Shown in pieces: positions 24,311 through 36,605 of a stretch of DNA of 64,000 nt. The DNA is from Cycas panzhihuaensis (lineage: Eukaryota; Cycadophyta). The first letter of the stretch is position 1. Every line of letters starts with the position of its first letter. Under the pieces are notes generated by a model. That model ran no database searches. It was not told the DNA's origin and saw only the letters and a list, made by a program, of their open reading frames with translations. The position numbers were made by a program, and so were the translations under genes. The stretch spans positions 61,759,741-61,823,740 of the forward strand of contig CM041465.1 in the NCBI GenBank assembly GCA_023213395.1, in the 5' to 3' direction.

Positions 24311-27300
24311 ATGGTGAAACTAGTAGGTACAAAGTTCGAGGTGGAGAAATTCAATGGCAAGAACAACTTTGAGTTGTGGAAGCTAAAACTGTATGATATT
24401 CTTATACAGTAGGGTTTGTACAAAGCCCTTTTAAGCAAATCAAAAAAATCTGTAGGGATGGATGATGATGAATAGGATGATTTAGATAAAAAGGCACTTA
24501 GCACAATAAGATTGTGCTTAGCAGATGAAGTTTTTTTTAACATCACAGGGGAGTAGACAATAGTAGGATTATGGAATTGGTTGGAAGGCCTATATATGAC
24601 CAAATCAGTAACAAATCAAATCTGCCTGAAGAGGCAATTGTACTCGTTACGAATGAAGGAAGGTATAAAAATTGCTAACCATTTAAATATTTTTAATACT
24701 CTTATTTGTTAGTTAACTAGTATCGATGTTAAAATTAAAGATGAGGACAAGGTTGTTACCCTATTATGCTCATTACCTAAATCCTAGGATAATATTATCA
24801 CCTCAATTAGTTTTAGCACTACAGATGAATTAGAATATGATTCTGTTTCGAGTGCTTTTCTAATGGAAGAAGTGCGGAGGAAGTCTAGTCTTGAAACCTC
24901 CACACCAGAGGCCATGACAGCAAGGGGTAGAACGTTTGAGAGAGGACAAAACTCTAGGGATACATCGAGGTCCAAGTCAAAGAGCAAAAAGAGTAAGCTT
25001 AGGTGTTGGTATTGTAATAAGACTGGTCATCTCAAGAAGGATTGTTATAAAAGGAAAGAGTTCCAGAAAAAGGAAGATCCTGCCAAGGAGGTAAATCAGG
25101 TGGAGTCAAATCAAGGTATGGATGATGATGTCTTGGTCATAATGGGAAATGAAGTTTCTTGTAAGATAGTGGGCATTGGTAGCATCATAATTAAGATGTT
25201 CGATGGGGTAGTCAAAACATTAACTGAGGTTAGACATGTACCTAATTTCAAAAGGAATCTTATTTCCTTGGGTGAATTAGATTCAAGTGGTTTTAAGTAT
25301 ACAGGTTATGAAGGAGTCCTAAAGGTGTCAAGGGGAACCTTGGTTGTTATGAAAGCCTTAAAGAAGGAAATCTTTACATTTTAGTGGGAAGTATAGATGT
25401 CAGTCAAGCAGCTACATCATCAAAGACTGTAGAAGATCCTGCTAAGCTATGGCATCAGAGACTTGGGCACATGAGTAAGAAAGGACTTAAGGTGCTGATA
25501 AACCGTAAGTTACTTCCTAACTTGCAGCTTTTAGACTTGGCTTTCTATAAACATTATGTTTTTGGAAAATAGTGTAGACTCAGGTTTAAAGTAGGGAGTC
25601 ACACTAGTAAAGGTGTTCTAGATTATATACATTCAGATGTATGGGGACGAACCCCTAAAATATCTTGTGGAGGATCATTGTATTTTGTCACATTTATAGA
25701 TGATTACTCCAGGAAGGTATGGGTCTATTTTTTGAAAAGGAAATCTGAAGTGTTTCGTGTGTTTAAGCAGTTCAAGGCTCTAGTTGAGAACATCACTAGT
25801 AAGATAATCAAATGTTTAAGAACTGACAATGGAGGTGAGTTCAACTCTTTGGAAATTGAGAACTATTGTAGAGAAGCTGGGAATGAAAGACACAAGACCA
25901 CTAGCTATACTCCATAGCAAAATGGCATTGTTGAGCACGTGAATAGGACACTCTTGGAAAGAGCAAGAAGAATGCTAAATGTCTGAGGAGTGGAGCAGGC
26001 TTGTGGGCGTGTCGCTCAAACAGCTTGCTATCTGGTAAACAGGTCACCATCACTTGTAATAGATTGCAAGATTCCTGAAGAGGTATAGACTGGACATCCA
26101 TGTGATTATTCAAATTTAAAAGTTTTTGGTTGTGATGCTTATGCCTGGATTGACAAAAATAAACGTTCAGAGTTAGACCCAAAATCCAAGAGATATATCT
26201 TTGTTGGTTATGGTGATAAGGATGGTGTGAAGGGATATAGGTTGTGGGATCCTACTTCCCATAAAATCACCATTAACAGAGATGTCATATTTGATGAATC
26301 TCCCCTTGTAAAATTAGATAGTGGAGAAGTTAAAATAAAACAGGAGCAGCAAGCTAAACATCAACAAGTCAAGTTTGAAATGTAACCATCTATGGAATTA
26401 GAAGAGCATGAAGATCTTTTTGAAGATGAATCAATAGCAGATTCACAGTAGTATGTGGACACTCCTCTGCCAACAGTTAGAAGATCTACATAAGTAAGTC
26501 ATCCACCTGATAGGTACAACCCTTCTATTTCTATTACTTTAGTTTTTAATGATGATGAGCCCACATGTTATCAGGAAGCAGTAGATGATATCCATGGTGA
26601 GAAGTGGATAAGGGCTATGTAGGAAGAGATAGATGCTTTGAAGAAAAATAATTCATGGGACTTGGTAGAACTTCCACACAGTAGGAAGACTGTTCGTTGC
26701 AGGTGGGTTTTCAAAAAGAAAATAGATGTTGATGGAAGGGTTGATAAATACAGGGCAAGACTGGTGGCTAAAGGTTTTGCACAGAAAGTAGGTATTGACT
26801 TTCATGAGATTTTTTCACCAATTATTAAACTTGTTTCAATTCGAGTGTTGTTAGCATTGGTAGCTTCTCTCAATTTGGAGTTGGAGCAGTTAGATGTAAA
26901 AATAACTTTTCTACATGGAGATTTAGATGAGGAGATCTACATGGATCAACCAGAAGGGTTTGTACAAGATGGTAGGAAAAGACTTATTTGCAGGCTCAAG
27001 AAATCATTTTATGGCTTGAAGTAATCACCCAGGTAGTGGTACAAGAAGTTTGATGCCTTCATGGAGAGACAAAATTTCAAAAGAAGTGAGTATGATCATT
27101 GTGTTTACTTTAAATTTATGGACAATGGCTTATTCATTATCTTAGTATTATATGTTGATAACATGGTTGCAAGCAAGAGCATGGAAGAAATCAATAAGCT
27201 AAAGGCTCAATTGGCTAGGACTTTTGATATAAAGGATCAAGGAGTTGCAAAACAAATCTTAGGCATGGAGATATACTGAGACAGGGAAAATGGTAAGCTA

Positions 27301-28113
27301 TGGTTATCACAGTAGAAATATGTAGAGAAGGTGCTAACCAAGTTTGGTATGGCAAATGTGAAACCAGCGAGTATCCCATTGGCTTCCCACTTCAATATTT
27401 CTTCGAATATGAGTCCTAGTAGTAAAGAAGAAAAGGCTTATATGTCTCATGTGCCTTATGCTAGTGGAGTAGGAAGTTTGATATATGCCATGGTATGTAC
27501 AAGACCTAATATTTCACATGCAGTCAATGTAGTTAGCAGGTTTATGGCAAATCTAGGAAAGAAACATTGGGCTATAGTGAAATGGGTGCTTTGATATTTG
27601 AGAGGAATGAGTAACTACTACATCACCTTTAGAGGTATAAGTAATCAGGTTTGTGGATATGTCAATTCAAACTTTGAAGGAGATTTAGACAAAAGAAGGT
27701 CTACTTCAGGTTATGTCTTTACTCTTGTAAATGGTCCAGTTAGTTAGATGTCCAAATTACAGAGCATAATTACACTATCAAGTATAGAAGTTGAATATGT
27801 TACTACAATGCATGCTTATAAAGAAGCAATCTGGTTATAGGGTCTATTGGTTGAGCTTGGAAGGAGACAAGAAAATGTAAAGGTATTTTGTGATAATCAA
27901 AGTGCCATTTACTTAGCCAAGAATCCAGCTTATCACAGTAGAACAAAGCATATTACTCTTAAGTACCATTTTGTTAGATAGGTTGTGGAAGTAGGTGGAG
28001 TGGCACTTGAGAAGATTAACACCAATCAGAATTATGCTAATATATTCATAAAACCAATACTAGTAGAGAAGTTCAAATGGTGTTTAACTTCTCTTGGGTT
28101 GCAGAAAAGATAA
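24311..28113 (+). pseudogene. Copia-B1 gag-pol
   Basis: Single long polyprotein-type frame, now broken. Gag N-terminus VEKFNGKNNFELWKLK (24340); CCHC knuckle CWYCNKTGHLKKDC (25004-25045); protease region without its LDSGAS segment; GAG-pre-integrase LWHQRLGHMSKKGLK (25448); integrase with HSDVWG (25630), FIDDYSRKVWVYF, RTDNGGEF (25821) and the Glu of VEHVNRT; RT with RWVFKKKIDVDG (26702) and the YVDD box altered to YVDN (27151); RNase H (27640-28100) with the first Asp changed (GYVNSN). One base is missing in AAGAAGG near 25367 relative to Copia-B2, shifting the frame. Translation cannot give active protein. Confidence 0.93.
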
Positions 28114-28160
28114 TGAAGGGTCTAGAAAAGGTACCGGGTAATTGTTTTCAAGGTGGAGAT

Positions 28161-28762
28161 TGTTGGGTATTATGACAACAATTATGGGGCTAAAATTATG
28201 GCATGTTTTCGGTGTGATTTCCCCCCTAATCTTTCTCAAGGGGTTCCAAGGAGGGCGACGACTAGGAGGGGGTTTAGGGGCGATAGCTCCGAACCTAAAA
28301 AATTAGCCATGTAAATGTTATCAAAATGTAAATAGAATTAGAGTTATTTGATATAAATACCCTAGATTCTACGGTTGAGATTTAGGTCTTGGATGTTCCT
28401 CTCATGTAGCTCATTTTAGGGATTTTCTTATTATATTGTAATGTAATGCAACATAAGTATGATGAGGGTGGTGACTGGTTGTTGTTCCTGAGAGCACTCT
28501 GTAACTGTGATGTACTGTTTCTCCATTCTACAACAATAAAGATCGATACCTTTCTTATGTGGATGTTTCCCTAGCACACTGCTAGGGTTTTACCACATTA
28601 TATCAGGTGCACATGTGATGTTTGGCTTTCATTTTATTATTATTGTATAATCTCTGATTTTAGAACTTGCATGTAATTTTAAGTTTCGATTTCTGTAACT
28701 ATTTGTAAGAATGCAATAGATCTTGGTGGCAGTTAAAGGGTTGGGACCTTGTATTCTCAACA
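28161..28762 (+). repeat. Copia-B1 3' LTR
   Basis: From TGTTGGGTATTATGAC to TTCTCAACA, 602 bp. TATAAATA intact at 28352-28359. One arm of the GC hairpin is altered (GGGGCGATAGCTCC). Confidence 0.95.
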
Positions 28763-31636
28763 AAAACTATAGAAAACCCAACCTCGTATTCCACATTAGA
28801 GGCATGCCTATAGAGGGGTCACTAGAAGTAACTACACACCAACTAATAATATGCTTAAGAAGTGGAAGCCTAGGAGGTATGGTGTAGCTTTAATTTACTT
28901 ACAAAGGCAGTTTGTACACTACTTGGGTATAGGTTTAGGGACCCGTGTGACATGCATTCCCTTCTTTGGCTATAGGGATTTAGGGTTAGTTGATTAGTAG
29001 GTGTAAGAAGTATGTTATTTTGATTAGTGTGTGGAGTAATGGGTCATAGAGAGCTTAGCCTCCTTAGATTACCGAGTTGCCCAAGTAGGCTTCTGCTATC
29101 CTCACTAGAAGAGAAGGCAAATGGTTCCTTTGCAAGGCAAGGAGTATAATGATAAGAGTGAGTAAGAGGAAAATAAGAGGAGGTTTAAGTAGTTTTGCTT
29201 GTTCAATCGATTTCCTTAGGATAGTATGATAGGGATGAGTTTTGTTCAGGGTTTCTTGTTGATATGGTTTCTTATTTGATTATGGTGTGATAAGAATAAA
29301 TGTCTACAGAATGTAATAAATAAATAGCATGCAAAAAGTATTAAGCCTCGCTCTTATTACTTTTCCTTTCTCTCTCATATCTCTAAAGAGCTATAAATCA
29401 TTTATGCTAATAAAGAAAAGAGACACTGGTACATGCAAGAGATAGAATAAAGGAATAGAGAAAGGATATCCTTTTCTACATGTAATCTCTAATTTTTCTC
29501 AATATGCTTTTCTATGAAGATAATGAATAAGGAAAGTGTAACTTTTTCCTTTAGATTATTGCTTTCTCCCTACATATAATAAAATATACCCTAAAAATCT
29601 TTCATTCCTTCTCTTTTGATGACCATGAAAACAATGGAAAATACAAATAAAAAGTGGGGAAAAGAAGTTTTGAGAACAATAATAAATAGTAGAACAATTG
29701 TGAAGAGGACAAGATTTAAGAGTATGCACCTAGTTTGTGACATTTAGTGGCATCTCTAGCTTTTCTCCTTTTTTATTTCTCTTCAATTAAGTTAGGGACT
29801 CCTTATTTGTAGAGACATCCGTAGGCAATAGGGGCACCACTTACCTACCATATGCTTATCTAAAAGAATTAATGGAAGGAGTGTAGATCACAATAGTAGG
29901 AGTCATCCTTAATAGTCAATAACATGAGATCATAGTACAAAAGGGAAACATAGCCAAATGTTGAAGAGGAAGGTGCATGCACCAAGGAGGTTTGACACTA
30001 TATGTCTTGGAAGGGGATTACCCAAAGAGCAAGGAGGTGTAAGGGTTAATGTTTGTACCTATAACCCTTCTCAAAAAACTTCCTTTAGCCACTAACATGT
30101 TTCTCTAACTCCTTTTCCAATTAAATTATAACAAAGGTGTAGGATTTCTAATTCATCCAAGAGATTTTCTTTAATACTTTAAGAGAATGAAGTTAAAAAT
30201 AGTTATGTTATATAATATAAGAGACCAAGAGCTAAAAAATAGAGTTAAGTAGTCTAGATGAGAGCTAAACATGAGTGTTTTATTTTTTAAAAAAAAATCA
30301 AGAAAGTATTTAGATCTCACCCATTTAGCATAAAAGTGCTTTTCATTTAAATTGAAGTCATAGGAGAAAGTATGTTGCAACCTTTATAAGAGTAAGGTTT
30401 CTTTGAAGCCAAGAACTTGAGGAAGAAGAAGGATAAGAAGAGGAAAAAAAAAGTTGTGGATGATCACATCAGAAGATTTAGGAGTCCTTGTGTTCTCAAA
30501 TCAAAGCTATCCTAGTTCTCCTCTAAAAACTAAATTTCCTTATGGTTTCCTTTTAAGAATGAGACAAAAGATCCTTAATTCAAAATAAAATTAAAATTTT
30601 ATTACTTAGAATGATGCCCAAGACCATTGTACCTCGATCTGGTCTTACCATGAGGCATCTGGCATATCAAGGGGTTCATTAATTACTAAATTTAAATGTT
30701 ACCAGTCATGGATATCAATGTAATAGTTACATCATAAAGGTTTTTGTGGTACTATGAACATGTTCCTTATATCATGAGATACTTCACATGATAAATATTA
30801 ATCAAAGTAATATAAATAATAATCAATGCACGATTACAACTAAGCATAAAAATTGATTAAAATTTAATTAAAAGCTATAAATTCCCACCCCAGACTTTCT
30901 ACAGACTAGTCTTGAGACTTCTAAATGACAGATCATATGCATCAGGGGCAAGGGAATGAGGTGAGTAGATAAGCATGAGTTAAGACTTGACAAAACAAAG
31001 TTACAAGGAGCATGGGAAAGTTGCCTTGCTAATTAGAAGACCTTGATGGGGGGCTATGCAGCCATTAAATCAAAGTCCTAGTCATCATTGACATAAAATA
31101 AATATAAGCAAGCCAAGTAAACTAAACAATCATGCATATGGCAGTCACACAAGCATCATATGAAGTAGAAAATATAAAGTATACGATGAAATGTGAGGTA
31201 GAGATATATACCTATACTTACCAGTGTCACAATCTTCTGGTCTATTCTTGGTAGACGAGAAACAATTCCCCTTTAGCAACAAAACCTTGTCACTCCAAAG
31301 CTAAGATGACAATGAATGTTGCTAATATAAATTATGTTAGTATGATCAACATCTAAAAGTGAAATGTGTAGGAAGTCTAGGGGTAGTAGGTGCTACAATG
31401 GATGCATGGGTAAAAGATACAAGCTAAGGAGGGAGACCAATATATGACTAAATTGATCTCAAGGCACATGGCCACAATCCTAAGTATGTATAAACATGAT
31501 AAGAATGTGACAACTAAGAGGGGTTCTCCTAGTGTTCTACCAATATGGGTAGCATGACCCTAGAAGCCCAAAGAAGTCCTTGGGGAATAATGAGGGGATA
31601 CCTCTTCACATCATCCAAGGACAAAAGATGAGCAAA
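28763..31636. other. No gene seen; old repeat-like DNA
   Basis: 28763-29250 is purine-rich without open frames. 29280-30880 is AT-rich and vaguely like repeat A in word content (AATAAATAGCATGCAA, AAAGAGACACTGGTACATGCAA), too diverged to align by eye. 30890-31636 is noncoding. Confidence 0.4.
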
Positions 31637-31985
31637 TAAAGGTATTGATCACCATAGTTTAACCTCATTAGGAGCCCCTTTTAGAGGTGTCTAGACTTAG
31701 GGGCAAGAAACAGGTGGATGATAACATAAAAATAGCTACCATCAACCATACATCCTAAGTAAGCATAAATAAAGGAAAGTCACTAACTAAGGGGTTACCC
31801 TAGTGGTAACTAGAAACAAGAGGCATATGACCAAGGGGTTGCCTTGGTGGCAAGCCATGAAGAGGCAAAAAGGCCTAAGAAAGGGAGCTTTCTTAGCATG
31901 ATGAAGCTTCCAAAGGAAAAGATATAAGCAAGGGTTATCACCATAGTTTTACCTCATTAGTGAGTGCCCCTTAAAGATGGAAGAA
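31637..31985 (-). repeat. Repeated tail block next to minus-strand RNase H
   Basis: Two related segments, 31637-31692 (GATCACCATAGTTTAACCTCATTAGGAG) and 31930-31985 (ATCACCATAGTTTTACCTCATTAGTGAG). The second matches the reverse complement of 20022-20066, the sequence just behind the plus-strand RNase H. So the homology between the two loci extends beyond the domain. Confidence 0.65.
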
Positions 31986-32466
31986 GAAGGAAGGGGGGGG
32001 TTGCCCATAAGACTCTCCCTAATGAGTGGTCTATTGAGTTGATAGGGAGTTACCTTAAAGCTAAAGGTAACACTCAAGGATAAAGTTAACTAGGCTATGA
32101 GCCTCAACATTTTAGTTATGAGGAATATAGTGAATATTGAACAAGTAAAAATAGGCCAGTAAGGATTTGGATATTATAGCCAAAGATCTCAACCTAGGGA
32201 AAAGGACTTAGTAGGTCTAGGTCAATTAAGACACCATGATTTGGGAATTGTAGTGTAGGATGATGGGGCCACAATGGAAATAAAGTGTGTCAGTTAGGGC
32301 TTTAATGATAGTTGTGTCCTATACTTTATTATTTATGGCCTCAAGTAGATAAATTCTAGAGCATATGAAAATATACCCAAAAGGATCAAGGATGATCCAA
32401 GCTATGGAAAAGGGCCTTGGGTTGCCATGGCTACCACCATTAATGTGTATAAGTAGAGCCATGGGG
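31986..32466 (-). pseudogene. Archaeal-type RNase H domain, Tat lineage (minus-strand copy)
   Basis: Reading leftward from about 32466: HINGGSHGNPRPFSIAWII, then DPFGYIFICSRIYLLEA, matching the N-terminal half of the plus-strand domain at 19544 (INKGNHGNLRSS, KDHLGHTLIHFGVYLP). First catalytic Asp is Asn here too. The rest is decayed by stops and frameshifts. Plus-strand open frames over this interval are shadows. Confidence 0.7.
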
Positions 32467-33419
32467 AAGATGGTAGGTAAAATTATAGGAGGTAGGAAAA
32501 TGTCACTCTTTCATAGGGAAGGGGTGTTAAAAAGGAAGAGACTAGTGAAGGATAATGAGTCCTAAGAGTCACAATCAACACAAATAACCACTTAATGAGA
32601 GGATAAGAGAGTCAGAGGGATAGGTAATTGGGCTCGTGTAGGGTTTGCCTATAGAAGGGAAGAGGTGACAATGCAAAGGACTCACCGAATAGGCCTAAGG
32701 TTTAATAGAAGCCCCTTAGGAAACACAAATGAGAGGAAAAGATCTTATTGGATGGAAAATTGACTAAGATAACTATGAAAAATGAGATTAATACGTCAAT
32801 ACGAGTCCAAGGAGTATAAACAATAATGCGGTTTTGAGTAAGTGAGTTATGAGGGAAAAGGGCTCCCCTAAGGAAAAGTTAAAAGGTCACTATTATTACT
32901 CATAAATGTGAGATAAAATGGTATCTATGGGCCCAAGAGGGTTTGGGCCTTAAAGGAAATAGGAATAAACTCAAAGACATGGTCCCAATGGCTCAATCAG
33001 AATGGGAAATGGGCATGGAGCCTCAGGGAGCTTACCAGGTAAGGAAATGGAATTTATTTTTACTGCTACCTATTATATTTCAATAGAAAACTCTTATGTT
33101 ACCCTTGATTTCCTATTAATAAATGAGATTGTTAAGAAGATATGACCAATCATCATGTGGGAGGAGCTTTTAGAATTAAGGGAGTGGCATGGGTTCAATG
33201 AGGGTGGATCTAGTGAGTGGATACTGGCATTAAGCTCTTTATTTTATATTTTATGCTTTATACTTTTCAGTAGCTAGGCCATGCCCATTTGGTTTAGTGG
33301 GGCCTAAAAAGACTTATTCAGGAACTTGTGAAAGGTTAGGTAAGGGTTTTAGGGAACCCTAGTCCTAATGGACCTAGTCTTAGTTTGGAAAAAGAGTATT
33401 AGTAATTTATTTTTTAATT
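32467..33419. other. No gene seen
   Basis: Purine-rich on the plus strand, as expected for the reverse complement of Tat-type sequence such as 18235-19537, but no domain could be read on either strand. Confidence 0.4.
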
Positions 33420-36400
33420 TTAGAAATAGATTTCATGGTACCTGTTTCCTAGCTACTCGGAATGGGTATAGACGAGTCGACTTAGGTAAGTGCAGTATGC
33501 TTCTATCCTTTGCCATGGTGAATTTCAGAAAGGTAAATTGAAGCACCTCTTTATTTTCATTGCATGATTGACTGGTTTATTTACACGACCATTATGCATC
33601 CATTGCCTAATCATGTTGTATGACATCATTTTGGCCTATGATGATCTAGGGATATTGATCCCGATGGCACTCCATAACCTCCCTACACATCTCCACATTG
33701 TCCTAAGCACCAATTAGCCCTTGTGACCCATTCACAACTCCATTACCATACCTCAGCCTCTAGCGCCTTGCCTAGGTATCGTTGGTATATGCTCATTCAT
33801 TTGTCGACCTTTTAGGAGTTTCAGGTCTCTGGTGCTTCACCTAGCATATGTCTCCTCGATCCCATAATTGTCCCTAGTCATCTAGACAAAGCGTCATACC
33901 TCCAGGCCTGGGGTACCTCTCTTTCTAATCGCCTAACCCTTTTTCCTTTCACCTTCATGTATGTTATTGTCACACTGCTGTAAAGATTGCAGTACCACTA
34001 CAAACTTTGTGATACCACAAAGTTTACCGCGGGGTGACTGTCACACTTTATGTTTTTAAATCTACCATGGAAAACTTCACATTTATTGCAAAATTTCCAT
34101 GTCGTTGAGTCGTATTCCTAGCCCCAACTGAACTCTAATTGCTCAATTGAGCTAGGGTTAGTTTTAAATCCCAAAAAAGACATCATTTCCTCCTCTTCTT
34201 CCACTCTCTTCAATCTCTCTTCACACTTACATAGGACATCTCCTACAGAAACACCCTACAACCCTTGAGATATCATCTCACTAGTTTCATATCAGCCTCT
34301 TGTAGCCTCATATCTATACCAGTAGGCCTGAGATAAGGCTACCTCAAGCAATATATGCTCCAAGATTGCCTCCAAGCATAAGCATCATACCTTGATCAAG
34401 TTTTCTCTTTAGATTTGGTAGCCTCCATAGGGCTTCACCTACAAACCTTGCAAGGCTGCCCTCCTCTCTTATTTCCTCAGGTAGATCTGATCCTGATCCA
34501 CCCATAGTAGGTATCCTTCCTTTCTTAATGGATTTGGATTCTCTCAAATTGCTTAAAAGTGGTTGGAATATCCTGTAACATCCATTATTTCTCAAATTTC
34601 TACTATACATAGGAGGCATTCCCTCCTCTTTTCATTCTTTGCCTACCATTCCTTCCAGCTCTTCCCTAGTTTATTGAAGGAGGTAGCGAGGAAGAGGTTC
34701 CAAAGAGGGTGAGTGAAAGGAGCTAAGGTAAGTTCCACAACCTAGCAAGGCCTTCTCCTCAAGGGCAACCCCCTTCTCCCCCTCTCCTCTTTCTCCTCTA
34801 TGCTTCCATTGGGCTGCCAAAGAGCTCCTGGAAGAGAGGCCACCACTAGTAGCAAAGTACACAGCCCATTACTGCTCTTGCTCCAGCTTTGTGAGCCTTA
34901 TATAAGTAGGGATTCTAGCCCCTAGTCAGACCCTACTTAGCTTGTCATCCCTACAGTAGCCTTCATTATACTATCTTTACTTGTTATTTATGTGCTTGGA
35001 CATCGTGGAGGCATGTATCTTGGGGGGTTAGCCATTCCAAGGCTAACCACCTTTCTTCTCTTTTCTTATTTTCCTTGCATAGAGAAAAGTTGAAGATTGG
35101 TTCTAAATGCAAAACTTCTCTTGGTTAAGATATTTGGCTTGCGTTATTTTATAAACTTTGTACACATATGCATTTTTCTCCCTAGTAGCCCCTTGGGAAA
35201 GGGAAACACTTTTTGACTATAGGTTTTCTCTTCATTGTGTGTGGAGGAGGAAGGAAACACATCAGCATAGGTATGTTCTTTCCCTCTTCTCTAATATCAC
35301 TTTCAAGTCTTTTCACATAGTCTTTTTTGCCTTTCTTTTCCACTCTTTCCCTTTTGATTTGGGGAAGGTAAGGAAGTCCCTGGCATCACTACATCATGCT
35401 GCTCACATTCAGGAAAAAAGAAAGAGGAAGGTGCACGTAACACAAGGGAATGAATTCATCCAACATCCTAGTTTTCCAGGTAGGCTACTACTCTTTCCTT
35501 GCCACTTCTTTTCTCTCGCTTAAAGTTGTTTACTTACATGCATAATACCTAAAGGAAAAAGAGTAAAGTGAACTTGCACATATCACTTGCATATTCTGGT
35601 TTTGCTTGCTCGTTTAGATAAGTGCATAAAGTAGGAGTCACATCCACTTGTATTCTTGCTTATTGCACACACTTCTGCTTTGCCTTACATCTCATACGTG
35701 CATGTTTGCAACCTTTTGGCTAGCCTTGTTTATCTTTTTCCATTTGAAAACAAAATGGGAGTGAGGTCATCACACTAGAGAGTAAACGAGAGTGCATTCA
35801 TTTTATGATTTTCTTTCTATTTGCAAAAACACAATATTATATTCCTCACTTTACCATAATACCTAAAGCACAACCTCTTACACGTGGAATGATTGAAACC
35901 CTTTTCACCATTACCTCATATCCCCAAGTCCATCTTGGGTATAGTGACCTAAAGAAGACTTTCCCTTTAGGTCACTCCCCTTAGTCTTTATCACATCTAC
36001 CTTAGCTAGGTATCCTTAGCATACCCTTCAAGTTGGTTCCAATCATGGTTTAATTATCTAACCTCCCTAGTATGAGTGCACATCATCCCTTTTGTTTGCT
36101 TGCGTATACCTCTCTCACACCCTTTTATTCCACGTAGGGAGTTGTTCCCTCGCTTACCCTTACCTCCATCCTTCAGCCATCCAAGGGTGGGAGGACTTAT
36201 CCCTTGAGGTTACTTGGGAAACTAAGGATATCCCTCATCCCTTCCACCCTCCAAACCAAAGCTGAGTTACCCAGAAGGGAGTTGTTTTCCATTTGAGGGT
36301 CTCGAACCTGTGTTTTGACATGTGGACACCCTTTGTAGGTGATCTCTTTCACTTACCAAATTGATCTTAAATTCTGAAGCTCTTCGATGATTGATCTAAT

Positions 36401-36440
36401 CTTAACCAAGTGTGGTTACCATCCCATAGGTGTGATTCCA
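33420..36440 (+). repeat. Tat-1 upstream region, probably a long 5' LTR
   Basis: Noncoding, increasingly pyrimidine-rich, ending GATTCCA at 36440 one base before a primer-site-like sequence. Long LTRs of several kilobases are usual in Tat/Ogre elements. The start is not defined; the LTR probably begins somewhere in 33420-34100. A 3' partner was not found behind the integrase, so this rests on the primer-like site and the gag that follows. Small open frames here (34344-34619, 35158-35523) show no motif. Confidence 0.45.
34899..34906 (+). promoter_or_regulatory. TATA-box candidate for Tat-1
   Basis: TATATAAG within GAGCCTTATATAAGTAGGG, about 1.5 kb before the presumed LTR end. Consistent with a U3 promoter; no other support. 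Confidence 0.4.
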
Positions 36441-36441
36441 T

Positions 36442-36459
36442 TGGCAACCATACTGGGGA
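36442..36459 (+). other. Tat-1 primer-binding-site-like sequence
   Basis: TGGCAACCATACTGGGGA, of the same build as the TGGCGAC...CTGGGGA sites seen in plant Tat/Ogre elements, directly after a CA-ended stretch. The tRNA is not assigned. Confidence 0.5.
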
Positions 36460-36605
36460 CCCTCCAGTAGGGGATCAATCCTTCCTCCCTTCCTATTGGT
36501 GCTACTTCTTCTTAGTAACTCTTCTTTTTGGTTTTGTTGGGTAGCCCCTAATGTATACACCACTTTATCTCTCCTACTTTCTTCCAACCCATAGGCAGAA
36601 CTTGT

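Larger units (their letters stand above)
23637..28762 (+). mobile_element. Copia-B1: complete Ty1/copia element
   Basis: 5,126 bp, with LTRs of 603 and 602 bp, initiator-Met primer site, gag-pol region and a purine-rich AAGGTGGAGA before the 3' LTR. Flanking 5-mers AAAAA and AAAAC are a near-match target duplication. All copia domains are present in order, but gag-pol is broken by more than a dozen stops and a frameshift, and the protease active-site segment is deleted. Closely related to Copia-B2 (59514) and to the minus fragment at 50641/59124. Confidence 0.95.

Noticed and set aside
24253-24603. 116-codon minus-strand frame over Copia-B1 gag
   Set aside because: Shadow of gag; the plus strand shows the conserved gag motif and its copy in Copia-B2.
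32365-32565. 66-codon plus-strand open frame
   Set aside because: Lies opposite the minus-strand RNase H, whose motifs are recognisable; this is its shadow.
34344-34862. Minus-strand frames of 91 and 63 codons
   Set aside because: No motif and no homologue recognised; located in the same noncoding upstream region.
35158-35523. 121-codon plus-strand open frame in the Tat-1 upstream region
   Set aside because: No domain, biased toward Phe/His from pyrimidine-rich DNA, and it lies in the presumed LTR/leader. Not distinguishable from chance.
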